From Collodictyon triciliatum (Eukaryota > CRuMs): DNA of 39,639 nt. Of this stretch, positions 18,238 through 39,408 are shown one piece after another; within the stretch, counting starts at the first letter, position 1, and each line of letters begins with the position of its first letter. The stretch lies in assembly GCA_043381765.1 (NCBI GenBank), contig JBHJMP010000070.1, positions 1-39,639 of the forward strand. The letters are read 5' to 3'. Below the pieces are notes generated by a model. The model did not search any database. It was not told where the DNA came from and saw nothing but the letters and a program-made list of their open reading frames with translations. The position numbers and the translations under genes were made by a program.

Positions 18238-19158
18238 AGAGTAAATAAGAACCCTTCTCATCCTGCGAGGATTCCTTTCCTAGCCAGAAGTGAATGTCCC
18301 ACTTGAGGCTCTCGCTTTGAAGAGAGCGAGCAAGTCAGATAACCAACATTAAGAGTTTATTCTGAAACACAATTTTTTCTTTTCATGATGATTTATGACT
18401 TGTTTGTTTCTTTCTATGGTTGGTTGGTTGGTTGGTTGGTTGAAAAGGCATTTATCGTGGCGCGGTACCTGTTTTCCTCCTTCTTTGTTGTCTTCAGGAC
18501 GATGTAGGAATCTCCAGTGAAGAAAGTTCCATATTCCTCCTTTGGCCAGTTCTTCACCTTCATCTTCTCGATGCGCCAGACCTGAAGGCCAGCTGCCTGC
18601 AAAGAAAAGGAATGTCACCTTTATGCCATGCACTGCAAAATCGCTTCAACGAACAACTTAGAGAAAAATCCTAATAGAAAAAAAAAGGCAGAACTCCACA
18701 TGGGTCTGACTATACAATATACATGTGCTATCAAGTCACAGGATTTTAAGCTGGCAGTTAACGTGGGATACTTCGTTTTGCTGAAAGTAATCCACAAAAA
18801 AAAACCTCGAAAGTAATAAACAAGCAAAAACATAATAATAAAAATATATTCATATTAAGAAAAAAGGGACTTGGCCAGCGCCGGTCCAGGCCTCCTCGGT
18901 CTCTGCAGCAGCTTTGCGGGCAGCCTTGTCCTCTTCGGTGCCGATGTTGGCGACGTTTGTGTCTTTCCAGTCGGGCTGCTCCTGCTTCAGCATTTCCTGT
19001 CGCTTGTCGGGTCGATGCGGCTAAAGCCAAGAAGTCTGCTTAATGACAGCTTCGCACCAACTGATCAAAACCGCGCCTCGGGCAAGCAGGGAGCTTCATG
19101 GATTGTGCTTTCTCTGATCTTTGACAGCTAGACTTGTTTTCCCGGTCTGATTCGCCAT
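16644..19158 (-). CDS. gelsolin-family actin-severing protein, three domains (severin/fragmin type)
   Basis: Calcium-dependent actin filament severing and capping protein of the cytoplasm (family function). Exons, minus strand: 19020-18871, 18596-18469, 18314-18253, 18179-18097, 17856-17740, 17606-17469, 17338-17157, 17009-16852, 16771-16644, possibly preceded by 19158-19126 (MANQTGKTSLA). From the internal ATG at 18993 the protein is 372 aa; with the upstream exon it is 392 aa. Severin and fragmin are about 360-370 aa. Signatures in order: DWKDTNVANIG, LQVWRIEKMKV, GDSYIVL, DIHFWLGKESSQDE, AAYKTVELDD, VQHREVQGYES, FPDGVRLLEGGVESGF, RRNCRVFQVPLS, NEGDVFILDLGL, VIQWNG, EVANAIRTERQG, VFTWIGKGASP and a C-terminal ITRVQEGDETPEF. 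This gives G1-G3 without villin headpiece. The N-terminal exon is uncertain because its donor (GTCAAA) is weak. It is divergent from the talin-like/RhoGAP gene. Confidence 0.95.
18190..18239. repeat. (AAAT)n microsatellite filling most of a gelsolin intron
   Basis: About 12 AAAT units; on the gene's strand TTTA. It accounts for about 50 of the 73 nt of the intron 18180-18252. Confidence 0.95.
18418..18442. repeat. (TTGG)n short repeat, gelsolin intron
   Basis: Six GGTT units within the intron 18315-18468. Short and non-coding. Confidence 0.9.
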
Positions 19159-19844
19159 CGATGCGACGCTGTTGATATAGACACACGAGACAAGGCCGAA
19201 GCTGTGCGAATGTGACAGGTTGGATTCATTGTGTGCGGCAAAAGCGTGCATGGATTTCATTGAAAAATTGGATATTATGCTCAAATGTGGAATTTCTCAA
19301 TATAATGCCATAAACATCTTATGGGTTGAATGTTAAATATTCAATTATGGAATTTATAACTATCAAAGTCTTCTCTTTGAACCATTTTTTTATTTGGTCA
19401 ATGTTTCTTAGTCAGAGCGTTGACTTGTGCGTGAAGTAAGGATACATTGGTGAGGGATAAGGTTAGTGCGTATGTCCAACGGGCTTGGATAATGCCGCGC
19501 CTCTTAATTAGTCATGGATGGGCGCCCTGTTTTTTCGTCCTTCGCTTCTCTTTGCCTCTCAAATAGTCCCAGCCAGTCGCCTGGGTCTTTTCCTTCGCGG
19601 CTGAGGCGATCGAGCCAGACGGTTTGTTTGCTTCGTCCTATTCATGAATTGCCGTATTCTCTGCAGGGACGACCGAGTGATAAGCAGAAACCGAAAGCAA
19701 AGAGCAAGAAGCAAGAAGCAAAAAGCAAAAAGCAAAAAGCAAAAAGCAAAAAGCAAAAAGCAAAAAGCAAAAAGCAAAAAGCAAAAAGCAAAAGAGAGAA
19801 GAGAAAAAGGGAACAAAGTTGACAGGTTGTAAAACTCTCAAAGT
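19159..19844. promoter_or_regulatory. divergent intergenic region (gelsolin / talin-like RhoGAP) with heptanucleotide repeat
   Basis: About 686 bp between two divergently transcribed cytoskeletal genes, so both promoters should be here. It includes a GC-richer stretch at 19495-19690 and the (AAAAAGC)n repeat 19690-19793, which ends about 50 bp before the RhoGAP start. ORFs reading MDGRPV... and its reverse are not supported by homology or splicing. Confidence 0.5.
19690..19793. repeat. (AAAAAGC)n heptanucleotide repeat
   Basis: About 13-14 near-perfect 7-nt units with slight variants at the left end (GAAGCAA). As a non-multiple of three it gives long ORFs in several frames on both strands, all artefactual. 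Confidence 0.95.
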
Positions 19845-23504
<3,660 letters not shown>

Positions 23505-24008
23505 AGACTCCTCAAAAGACTATCCGATAACTATGCCATCATGCCAGAAAGAAAACGTATTTTCTCGTCTTCTTGCCTGCTTTTTCCTTCGCATGAGAAA
23601 GAAGGAAACATGCAGATGAAGTCGACTTGCCTAATCTCCTGAATCAGCTGTTATTAAGCCCCAAAGCCAATATAAAAAACAACGATAATAACAAACGGAA
23701 AAATAAAACGAACAGGAATAAAAAAAAAAAAAAGAAACGAAAAGCGAATTTTTTATCACAAATTAAATATGGTGTTGTTTTTCCACCGATAAAAAAAAGA
23801 GATATAAGTATTTGAGGTCACACGCAGCCGTTGGACATATTTTCGACGAATCATATACAAAAAAATAAAATAAAAAACTTAAACAAAAACAAAAAAATAA
23901 AACAAAAACAAAACAGAAAACAAGAATAAAAACATGAAAGTCTGCTAGTTAGCGCACTTTATAACAGTGCCAACCTCCACCTCATACCACACACATTCTC
24001 GTAGGGCG
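23505..24008. other. intergenic region (RhoGAP / Roco), same strand
   Basis: 504 bp, A-rich from about 23670, with AAACAAAAATAAAA stretches at 23866-23935. It holds the 3' UTR of the RhoGAP gene and the promoter of the Roco gene. No gene seen. Confidence 0.55.
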
Positions 24009-30356
<6,348 letters not shown>

Positions 30357-30786
30357 AATATGCGAAGCATGCTAGACCACCAGGTGCCAGCCTATGAGAC
30401 ACATATCCAAGGACCGCACTGGTGGGAGAATAAATACGCCAAAGAACCACCTTTTACACTTTTATATTATTTCTTTTCATTTTTATTTCATTTTGTTGTT
30501 TATTTTCTTCTTCTGTTTCCGCCAGGGTAAAACTTAGAATGGGCCCTGGGATTTTTTTTTTTCTAAATGGGACGATTCTGCATCTCCTTTTGCATTCGTT
30601 TGCGCACTGTGCAACCACCAACGTGCAGTTGCGAGCCGTCAAGCAAAGGAATTGCTGTGTCATGCGATTATGCCACAATGAAGCGCGCCGGATATCTGTG
30701 GAACTATGGTGGATAAGAAATGAAGCCCGGTGGCATGACTAGCATGTTTGACAGGCACTAACGAGCACAAGTTCCTGGAAGTCTAG
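30357..30786. other. 3' flank of Roco and unresolved 5' part of the B-box/NHL gene
   Basis: 430 bp. The first part is presumably the Roco 3' UTR and the next promoter. Sequence at about 30590-30690 can be read with Cys/His-rich codons (for example RNCCVMRLCHNEA in one frame) and may be a first zinc-binding exon of the downstream gene. Frame and splice sites could not be settled. A short HKFLEV-containing frame (30755-30783) is cut by TAG at 30784-30786. Confidence 0.4.
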
Positions 30787-30881
30787 GCAGAACCACAACA
30801 AAAGGATTTCGCGGAACAATTTGCGTCTTTCGCCAAGGAACTTGACAGCTTGGATGAACGTCTTGAGGCCACATCATCATC

Positions 30882-30934
<53 letters not shown>

Positions 30935-33068
30935 CATCACCACCATCATCACCACCATCACCACCATCACCACCACCACCATCATCAAAATCACACGCTC
31001 GGTGTTTTTTTTTTTTATCTCATATTCTCCCTCAAAGACCTGCAGCACGAAAAGGTCTTTGGGGCAACAGAATGGAACAACCGTGCATGCTCCATCCCCA
31101 CCAAACACTGCGCTTCTACTGCGCGGCCTGTGATGAAAGGCCTCTTCTCTGCATCGAATGTGCATACAACGATCGAGCACACGCCGATCTTCACGCGAGT
31201 TTGAAGGAGGGAGAGAAAGCTGTCCAAACGCGCATTTTGCAGCTCAAACAGGCGCTGGAGAGACAACAGGAGGCGTACAGAGCAACGTACGCAGATATTG
31301 TACAGCAGATTGAGCAGGTAATGCATCAAGTGTGTTGCGTATTGCTGCGTGGTTCGTGGTTGAGTTCCTTCTACTTCTCATCCTTTCGTGCTTTTCACCT
31401 GTCGTTGTCTTTTCAAAAGTCTATGTGAGTCTATACTTTGCCAAAGCGTACTTTCTTGATAAGTTCGGCGCGGTAGAGCAACAGCTCACAGCTATGTTTA
31501 ATCGCTTGACCTTAATCTCTTCCCACTTTTTTCCTATGGTGGTTAATGCCCATCGTATACATAAAAGTTGTGTGATTCTGGCGATGATGCAAGAGAGGAA
31601 GTGGAGAGATATATTCGGCAGTGTCGGTTGAATATCGACACACTCGAAAAAAATCTGCTAGAAAAGGTTGTCTCCCGATAGCTAGTTATTTATCACCGCG
31701 CAATACTCTTGAACAACGATTAAAATAATTCCTTTTACCATCATTTAAATAGAATCACTTTTCAATCGTTTCCTATGAATTACTCACGCTTATATCTTTT
31801 TCTTCTATTATTATAATTATTATTATTTGCTTCGTCTTTAGGTCCAATCCAAATTATCCTTTCATTGCAAGAAACTCGAGGCAATCTCCGACGACGTGCA
31901 AACTTTGTACTCTCATGCGAACGAAGCTGCTTCTCTGATTAAAGAACCACAAAACGAGGGCAACTTGCAAGATGCGATTGAATTGGAGAAGATACTGCAA
32001 CAAGTTTTGAACAGAATCCGCATAAGCGAAACCTCTGAGACCCCTGGCGCCGTAGCCATTCGCTTCATCCCAGAGACAACAACAGACTTTGCCTCTGGTC
32101 TTTTTCTACCCCAAACAGAGGGCCACTTACTCGAGCCCGATTGGATCTGGCTGAGTTACGAAAACCAAGTCCCATTGCGCGGCTGGGCTCCCTTTCGGGC
32201 GAAGCCCATGGTCATTTTGCCAGCACAAATGAATACCCACGCTGCAGAGAATCAGAGCGCTTTGAAACATCCCTGGGGTATCTGCTGTAATCCGAACGAT
32301 GGGAACATATACATCGCTGATGAAATGAATCACCGAATTGTGGTGCTTCATCCCTCGCAAGAATCAGGCCCGGTTCAGTACATAGCGGAGCTTCAGGACA
32401 AGCTGGCCAATCCCGTTGGAATAGCTTTTGATTCTAAAGGCACAATGGCGGTGTGCGAATACGCTAGCCATCGAGTGCAAGTGATGAGACAACAGCGGGA
32501 GTGCTCCAATCTATCTTTTCCAAGTGAGAGCAGAATCGTGGAGCATGATGCAATAATGTTTGGTTCTTTCGGCGCAGATATCGGTCAATTCAAGAACCCG
32601 GCTGATGTTGCATTTGACGCATCTGGTAGATTATATGTAGCCGACTACAACAACTACCGTGTGCAGGTCTATGACTTTGCTAAAGACTTGTGGGAAATCA
32701 TACCATGCGGAACACACAGAATCGCGAGCATCACCGCAGCAAATGCCCATAGCATGATATTCGTTCCAGCATCCCCGCAGGTTGTCCTTGTGTATGATAC
32801 TACACAGCGCACACTACGTTCTGTGTCGATTGGTCCGATTCGAAAGTACGCACACGCTTTGAGTGGGCCGGGAAACACGCTCTGGCTGAGTGATTATGAG
32901 TGCGGGTGTGTTCATGTATACTCACTGGACGATTTGCAATTCCTCAAAACACTGGCCAGAAACAGCGATGAGACTGGGATGCTTCACCACCCCACAAACA
33001 TGTGCTGGGGTTTGGATGGGTTTCTCTATGTCTGTGAGTCGGACCAGAACAGAGTCGTCAGATTTTGA
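30787..33068 (+). CDS. B-box / coiled-coil / NHL-repeat protein (TRIM-NHL-like), 5' end unresolved
   Basis: Likely exons: 30787-31317 (open in frame throughout, no ATG before 31072), 31568-31666 and 31842-33068; stop TGA. From ATG 31072 this gives about 523 aa. If 30787-31071 is coding it adds QKDFAEQFASF...LDERLEA, a Ser/Pro run from the (ATC/ACC)n repeat, and then the B-box. B-box type 2: CMLH...CAAC...CIEC...H..H (starting at 31084). A coiled coil of about 150 aa follows (LKQALERQQEAYRATYADI; then EEVERYIRQCRLNIDTLEK). The last about 270 residues hold at least four NHL-type blades: HPWGICCNPNDGNIYIAD, NPVGIAFDSKG, NPADVAFDASGRLYVADYNN, HPTNMCWGLDGFLYVCESD. TRIM-NHL proteins are E3 ligases or RNA-binding regulators; no RING is visible, so ligase activity cannot be claimed. 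A RING or first B-box could be encoded upstream of 30787. Confidence 0.8.
30872..30987. repeat. (ATC/ACC)n repeat, possibly coding (Ser/Pro run)
   Basis: About 38 triplets, TCA grading into CCA. In the frame of the downstream B-box it reads as Ser then Ser/Pro with no stop, and flanking codons on both sides stay open. Other frames give poly-His or poly-Ile. This is the one long microsatellite in the window that may be translated. Confidence 0.9.
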
Positions 33069-33560
33069 TGGACGGTGTTGGCTCTAGTAGATTACTCCTG
33101 CCGATTTCATTTGCGGCCAGATGGTTGCTGAACCGAAGGAATCAAACCGAAATAAAGCGCAAAAGAACAACATGTCGTTGTTGCCAAGTTTGGTTAGAGG
33201 TTTCCGAATATTTTCTCTGGCCAAAGCTTATTCTGTGGGGAATTATGGGCCAGAATATTGTAAGAGCTATGTTTTTTTTCCCCCTTTTCATCGATGAGTG
33301 TTTAATTCGTTTGCTTATTTCGCATTTGTATCGCATGTTTTGTCTATCGCATCTGCTCCTGAAATCATGTTTACACATTCCTGTTGTCATTTCAATACCC
33401 TTTCTTGATTAGGAGGTGGTAGGGTTTGTGACGTATTCGAAAGAATGTTTCATTTTTGAGTTTGATTTTAATTTCTTTTATTATTTTTTTTTTAAAAAAA
33501 AAACCAAGGTAGTGAAGGGAAAAAGGCGAACAGAATTATGCATGATATCTCGCTTTACGA
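33069..33560. other. convergent intergenic region (NHL protein / PPEF phosphatase)
   Basis: 492 bp between the stop codons of two convergent genes. It contains a T10A10 palindrome at 33484-33503. No gene seen; presumably 3' UTRs. Confidence 0.55.
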
Positions 33561-36500
33561 CTATTTTGTGCCTGTTTCCACATAGAAGCAGCTGCAGAAT
33601 TCCTTGTAATCGATGGAGCCATCTGTGTAGTAAAAATACTAAAAATAAAAATACATTCGCCTCTCCCATAGAAACAGTCACAGAGTTAAATATTTCCATG
33701 AGAAAAGTTGTTTTTTTTGGCGGCATCTTAATAACCCTAACCGCGGTTAAGGTCGACAGCTTTGATGAGCTCGTCAATTTGCATATCGCTTAGTGGCTCC
33801 TTCAAAGCTAAGTTTAGAGCACGCACACTGTCTCGAAACTCGGCAGCGCTAATCGTTCCTGTAGGACATGAGAAAGCACATTAAAAAAAGAAAAAAAAGA
33901 AAAAAAAGAAAAAAAAGAAAAAAAAGAAAAAAAAGAAAAAAAAGAAAAAAAAGAAAAAAAAGAAAAAAAGAAAAAAAGAAAAAAAAAGAAAAAGAAGAAA
34001 AAAGAAGAAAAAAGAAGAAAAAAGAAGAAAAAAGAAGAAAAAAGAAGAAAAAAGAAGAAAAAAGAAGAAAAGAGAAAAAAGAGAAAAAAGAGAAAAAAGA
34101 GAAAAAAGAGAAAAGAGAAAAGAGAAAAAAGAGAAAAAGAGAAAATAGTGCTTCAATTCGTCTTTATATTCCTTACTTAATTGATTGCAGGATATGAAGA
34201 GAGTACAGAATGAAATGGCTGAAATCCAAATACAGCGGTTGAAAAAATTCTTACCAGAGCCGTCGCGGTCAAAAAAGCGGAAGGAATGCTTCAGTCCGAT
34301 TCGATTGTAATATAAAATCTCCACCATTTGCATAATTATTGCATCTTGCCAATTTTTCGATTGCTGTGAGATTGTACGCATAAGCCCATGTAAGCTTCTT
34401 ACGATTTATCAACGTTGATTATAACTATACATAGACCAATAATTCTTGATATAAGTCTTAAATCAAATATCTTCTACCTTATCAACATCGACAATTTTGA
34501 ACGCACCAACAAACTCCGTGTAACAGATTCTGAGGAAAAATAGACACATTAAATTAAAATAGGATGCATCAAGAGGCAAGTATAAAGATGGAACAAAATA
34601 AAATCTAGGCAGATAACCTCGAATCATTGTTGGCGTCGATGTAATGAATTATATTCCTCAATTCAGAGTCACGAAGTTCAATTCCGGCCACTGTTTTTTT
34701 TTTTTTTGAATATTTATAATATAATCATACATGTATGTTAGAATGCCAATCGCAATGAGTTGATGATATTAGTTATGAGACATAATGAAGGTAACTGGAT
34801 AAGTTTTTTAAAGAAAATATATTGAAACAACAACAACCTTCAAGAGCCTCCTTGAACTCAGCAAACGATATAGTGCCTATGTCATGTTTCTGTCATTAGT
34901 ACACATAACGCAATTTTATTTGGATTGGATATAATAGCTTCTTAATTTGATCCTACATATTGTGAATTTTTTTTTTTTTATTGATGAGCATGTATTTTTT
35001 TAAATAAAATTCTTGAAATATTAAGAAAACTCCCGCACCGTTTCCATCCTTATCGAATTTCGAAAAAGCGCCAGACAGCGACCAACCACTAAGAAAAGTG
35101 AAAAATTAGTGTTACATGTAACTTAAGCTTGAATGCAGTACACAAGTGATTACAAATAGATGCAATATTTTAAAAATAAAATAAATGTAGCGTACAAACC
35201 CAACGTTAAACTGGAAAAAAATGATTGTATGGAAAAAGAAAAGGCATGTGTATGAAAGCAAACTTGTCCATAAAATATCGTCCCAGCTTTTCAATAATTC
35301 CTTCACAAAATCTGCAGGCCTCTGCGTCCAAATCAGGTGGTGGTTCCTACCCATAGTCCCGAAAAGAAATAGGATATAATTTAGTAACATGAATTAATTG
35401 ACTTTGCCCCAGAACGCAAATTTCAGATTTGGACGATTATAAAGTAGATACCTTCACATATACCAACTCAAATCGGTTAATAAACTCATGGAAATCAAGG
35501 TTGCCATCTCCATTGGAATCGAGAGATTTCATCAGCTCTCGAATCTTGATTATTTTTTTTTAAAAAAGAAAAATCATAATCCAAATTTCCACAAATTTCA
35601 TGAGTTGTATACTTAAGCGATTTCATGAGCTATAAATCTGATTCAAGAATTAAAATTATATGTATGATTCGAAAGACTGAACTGTTTACCTGTCCCCTTG
35701 ATAAACCAACATCGAATTCGGTCATTGCTGCGACAAATTCATCATAGTCAAGTGAACCTTCAAGGAAATATCATAATTAAAATTTTTCATGAGACCACAT
35801 GAAATGAGATTTCAACACATCATGAAACACTAACAGAGTGGAATAATAAAGCATTTCTCGATTGAAAGCAGCAGAAATAGGGGATAAACAAACCATCTCC
35901 ATTCAAGTCGAATTTTTTAAAAGTGTCTTCTAAACTGCTCCTAGAGGAAAAAATCCCCTCTTGGATTCTTTCGATAACATCAGTCTCCCAAGAAGCATAT
36001 TCCTGGAAAAATATATAGCCGCCAATTTAATTAGTAAATATTTTCTAAGATTAATAATAATGTTAATGATATTTTATTAGAAAAAGTCCAAGTCATAGAG
36101 TGCGAATATCATCCGTACGCCTGCAATTTGGAGTTTGTATCTTGCCAAGAAAATTCGATAGTTTATGGTTCCATCGGTTTCGAGATTCGTCAAGCTCTGT
36201 GATTCAGTCATTTGATTGTCATTACATGTAGAAATCAAAATAAATAAATAATAAGAATTTTTTCCTAAGGACATAACTATCTTTTTTCTTTATATACATA
36301 TATTCTTTCGGGATGAAGAGATAAAGGAAATAGGTCTGATCGAAAAAATTATAACTCACAGAAACAAATGCGTGCCATGGAATCTCCAATTTGATAACTA
36401 AATTTAAGACACTTGACCATGTGGCTTGTGATACTCTACCTACATCGAAAATTTGGTATGACGTCCAGTGGTGACGAGGTAAAAAAATTCGTTACATAGT

Positions 36501-38137
36501 TCAATGCAAATACTGTAACAAACCTATACTAGTCCTATCTTGAATCATAAATTGGTCTAATAGTTGCTGTCTATGCAGGCAAATCAAATCCTTTAACAAG
36601 GACAAGTTCTTCGCCTATCTCGCAGAGGAAATGCAAGGGGATGTGATAAGTACTGCAATAATATCACGAATATGTTAAATATGCCACAAAATGTAAAGAA
36701 TCGTGTTAAACAGTATTGCTTTATCACCGCAAGCTTCTCTGCAGCCATTTCTTCAGATTCATCAGGATTGGACTCTTTCTTCGCCCCTAAACGAAAAGTT
36801 CAAAATATTTTCATATATTGATCAGCCAAAGAAGGCTACTAGTATGGTATCTGTGAATGAAATGCCTGTTTATCTTTCAAGGGAAGACTATTGCGAATGT
36901 TATTGTGTACCTGCCATGAAAGTATGGATATGAGGGACCAAATCTGGCTGAAGGACAATATAGGCGCCCTTGTTGTCGTAACTTCCACCATAGTTTGAAG
37001 CAGAGAAAACCGTAATGCATCGTCTTCCATGCACAATCTGGGCATGTGAATCAAAAAAAAAAATAATAGAGATGATATCTTAAAGAGCGTACCATGTAGA
37101 GGGCTCACTATGTTTGGTTACGACATGTCCATTATTTTTTAAAAGACTATATGATAGAGGGAAAAAAAAAAGACACAGTAATTTCTTTTATTACATCGAA
37201 TCCTGAGTCCTTGACTTCGTGCGACCGAATCATGTACTTCAGTCGATTTTGTTTCAGAAAAGCTTTGGTCATGTCCATACCAAACTGGATGAAATCGATA
37301 TCAAAAGCATAAATCAGCATAAATCCAATAAAATATTGGAATAGAAGTACCTCTATGAAAGAATATATATTGTATGAGGTCATTCTCGACTACATGTCCC
37401 TATTAAAGTGCACCATAATTCCTGCTCCACGGTGATTCTCCAGAATTCCAGACTTGTCTTCGTCCTATGATATGCATAAAATACATGTAGTTTCAGTCTG
37501 AACTTCAAAAAAAAAATTACTCGATAAAATAAACAAAAATGGATACAAATTATGACTACAATACGCAAAGCCTTCGACAAACCAGAGGGTCGCTCCAGAG
37601 CAAATCCTGGAACAGAGTGTCATTCTCCGGATCTTCCATATTCCTCTTGATTCGGCGAATTTGGTCCACTGTGTCAAAAGTATTTTAATCAATTACTTTG
37701 AAATTATGAAATATTATGCTTATAAAGATGGTAGAGTCTCTCGGGGCATGAAAAGAAACATACAAATACAGTGAAATAATATTGTGAAGTTACAAACACG
37801 TTGTTCCTGGCATTCGTGGGATTCCACCGTGTACAACAAAGACAGTTCCTTGAATGACAGCGCATATAGGCAATGAAGCGAATACTTGCTGGAAATACTC
37901 ATATGTTTGTAAGTCATCTAGTGAAGAATAGAGTAGAAGGAAATATAAATCAGCTGAGTGATATTGACCCTATCATTTTCTTCTATATTTGTGGCTCGCT
38001 TTATTATGAGAGGGCTCTAGAAAGTAGCTTCGAATCTTACATTTGTCTAAAACCTCATCTTTGAATCCATACAAGGAATTGAGAGCACCAGCCTCGTGAT
38101 TTCCTCTGTTCATAAAGAGAGAATTCGGCGACGCCTT

Positions 38138-38168
<31 letters not shown>

Positions 38169-39408
38169 AAGAAGAAGAAGAAGAAGAAGAAGAAGAAGAA
38201 GAAGAAGAAGAAGAAGAAGAAGAAGAAGAAGAAGAAGAAGAAGAAGAAGAAGCAGGTGATGAGTGAATACACAATTTGTAGAGAGGCGCTCTGATGCGAA
38301 AAAAAGGATTGTTTTTAGTCGAATCTCATGGTGAATAGATGCCTTACCACTTTCCATGCACACAGACTGATAAAAGTTTCTACTGAACATGGGCCTCTGT
38401 CTACAAAATCACCGTTGAACAGGTAGGCATTGTCATCCTCTATTGCATGAAAAATCGGTTGAAATGTGAATGCTAATCTATTATGCAATATATCATTCAT
38501 GGAATTGTTTTCTTTGCATAAGTAATTTGATTAAGTGCCGAGATATTCATTCAAGAGCCAACAAGCTGGCTATGCATAACAAACTTGGGTGTCCGTTTTT
38601 ATGCCATATCGTCAACAAATCCTGTTCGAAAAAAAATAATCGTGTATGTGAATTATCTCATTATGCCTGAATGGTTATGTTGGCATCTATCACGACACAA
38701 TATATGAGTATAAGTAAGATCAAAGCTTCATTGAAGTGTTTTATTACGTCCAGCTGACCATGCAAATCTCCACAAACAGTGAATTTTTTATTGATTGGAA
38801 TCTGCACGAATGCACATTTGAGTATGGTTTTTGTTGATGAATCAATCTCACAGAGAATAAATGCGCTACATCACATTTGTTTCCTTTTTCTTACATCCTG
38901 AACATTGGGGCTCTGTTGCAGAAGCTGTCTGCAGTCATAGAGAATTTGCAGAACATATTTTTTGTGCAAAACACCGCCCTTCTGAAAGAAACTAAGCAGG
39001 CCATGCGCATTTTCCGGCGTCAGCGGACGGCGAGGGCGAAATCCTGCGTACTTTGAATCAATCTGAATCTAAATTGATTCAAAGTGATATTGGCTGTTTA
39101 AAATGACAAGCTGAAGTAAGAAATGGTATAAATATTTTTATTTTGTCCAAGTCGGAGTGGATTGATTTCCTTTCGTTCTTTTGTTCTTATCTGCAAGTAT
39201 ATAAAAAAAAAAACTGAACCGATTCTATGATTGTCTTCATGTCTGTGGCTCTTCGATTCTCAGGGTATTTTTGGTTCAGGTATTCATCTACTTTTCTGAG
39301 CTCCTCGGCTTTTTTCAGACTTCCTTGCTCCTCGCGATAGTCAAGCTCATTGAAAACCTGCCGATTGATTCGCATCTTGTAGTTTTTCGAGCCACGTCCT
39401 TTAATCAT
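33561..39408 (-). CDS. PPEF-type Ser/Thr protein phosphatase with six EF-hands
   Basis: Metal-dependent PPP-family phosphatase with a calcium-sensing tail, 756 aa. 26 exons, minus strand: 39408-39220, 39062-38895, 38801-38748, 38621-38585, 38439-38348, 38134-38041, 37917-37798, 37668-37583, 37464-37414, 37284-37195, 37037-36911, 36786-36728, 36614-36524, 36439-36360, 36196-36119, 36002-35894, 35757-35690, 35544-35452, 35346-35264, 35088-35039, 34876-34838, 34690-34618, 34529-34478, 34363-34255, 33858-33742, 33622-33561. Phases agree throughout. An in-frame TGA directly precedes the ATG. Catalytic motifs are intact: GDLHGQ (about 130), GDFVDRG (160), NRGNHE (189), VHGGIPR, LLWSDP, SHEV, FSASNYGG. 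EF-hand loops start near residues 504, 540, 602, 638, 693 and 733: DLNGDGSLDYDE, DSNGDGNLDFHE, DKDGNGTISFAE, DANNDSRICYTE, DRDGSGTISAAE, DLNRDGSIDYKE. Animal PPEF/rdgC proteins have two or three EF-hands (known). Convergent with the NHL gene. Confidence 0.95.
33880..34145. repeat. purine-only repeat, PPEF intron between EF-hand exons
   Basis: About 265 nt of AAAAAAG, AAAGAAG and AAAAAGAG units, changing in blocks, within the intron 33859-34254. On the gene's strand it is a pure pyrimidine tract. ORFs across it (Lys/Glu, Phe/Ser) are artefacts. Confidence 0.95.
38138..38253. repeat. (AAG)n microsatellite adjoining a PPEF splice acceptor
   Basis: About 38 AAG units; on the gene's strand (CTT)n, ending four nt before the acceptor AG of the exon 38134-38041 that carries the GNHE motif. 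It forms the entire polypyrimidine tract of that intron. Confidence 0.97.

Noticed and set aside
19514-19822. ORF starting MDGRPVFSSF and ending in Lys/Gln repeats
   Set aside because: Its second half is the heptanucleotide repeat. The 60-nt exon from 19845 joins the talin-like exon at 20193 in phase and fits the F0 start better.
30821-31204. Poly-His plus-strand ORF
   Set aside because: Out of frame with the B-box signature; arises from the ATC/ACC repeat.
31332-31631. Frame with FGAVEQQLTAMF as an extra coiled-coil exon
   Set aside because: Using it as an exon leaves a following intron of only about 29 nt. Direct joining of 31317 to 31568 is in phase and simpler.
33868-34197. Long Lys/Glu ORF and its Phe/Ser reverse
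   Set aside because: Intronic purine-only repeat between PPEF EF-hand exons.
36561-36662. Plus-strand frame reading QIKSFNKDKFFAYLAEEM between plausible splice sites
   Set aside because: It looks coding, but the minus strand here gives a phase-consistent PPEF exon (36614-36524, KDLICLHRQQLLDQF) continuing into RVSQATWSSVL. The plus-strand reading has no matching neighbouring exons.
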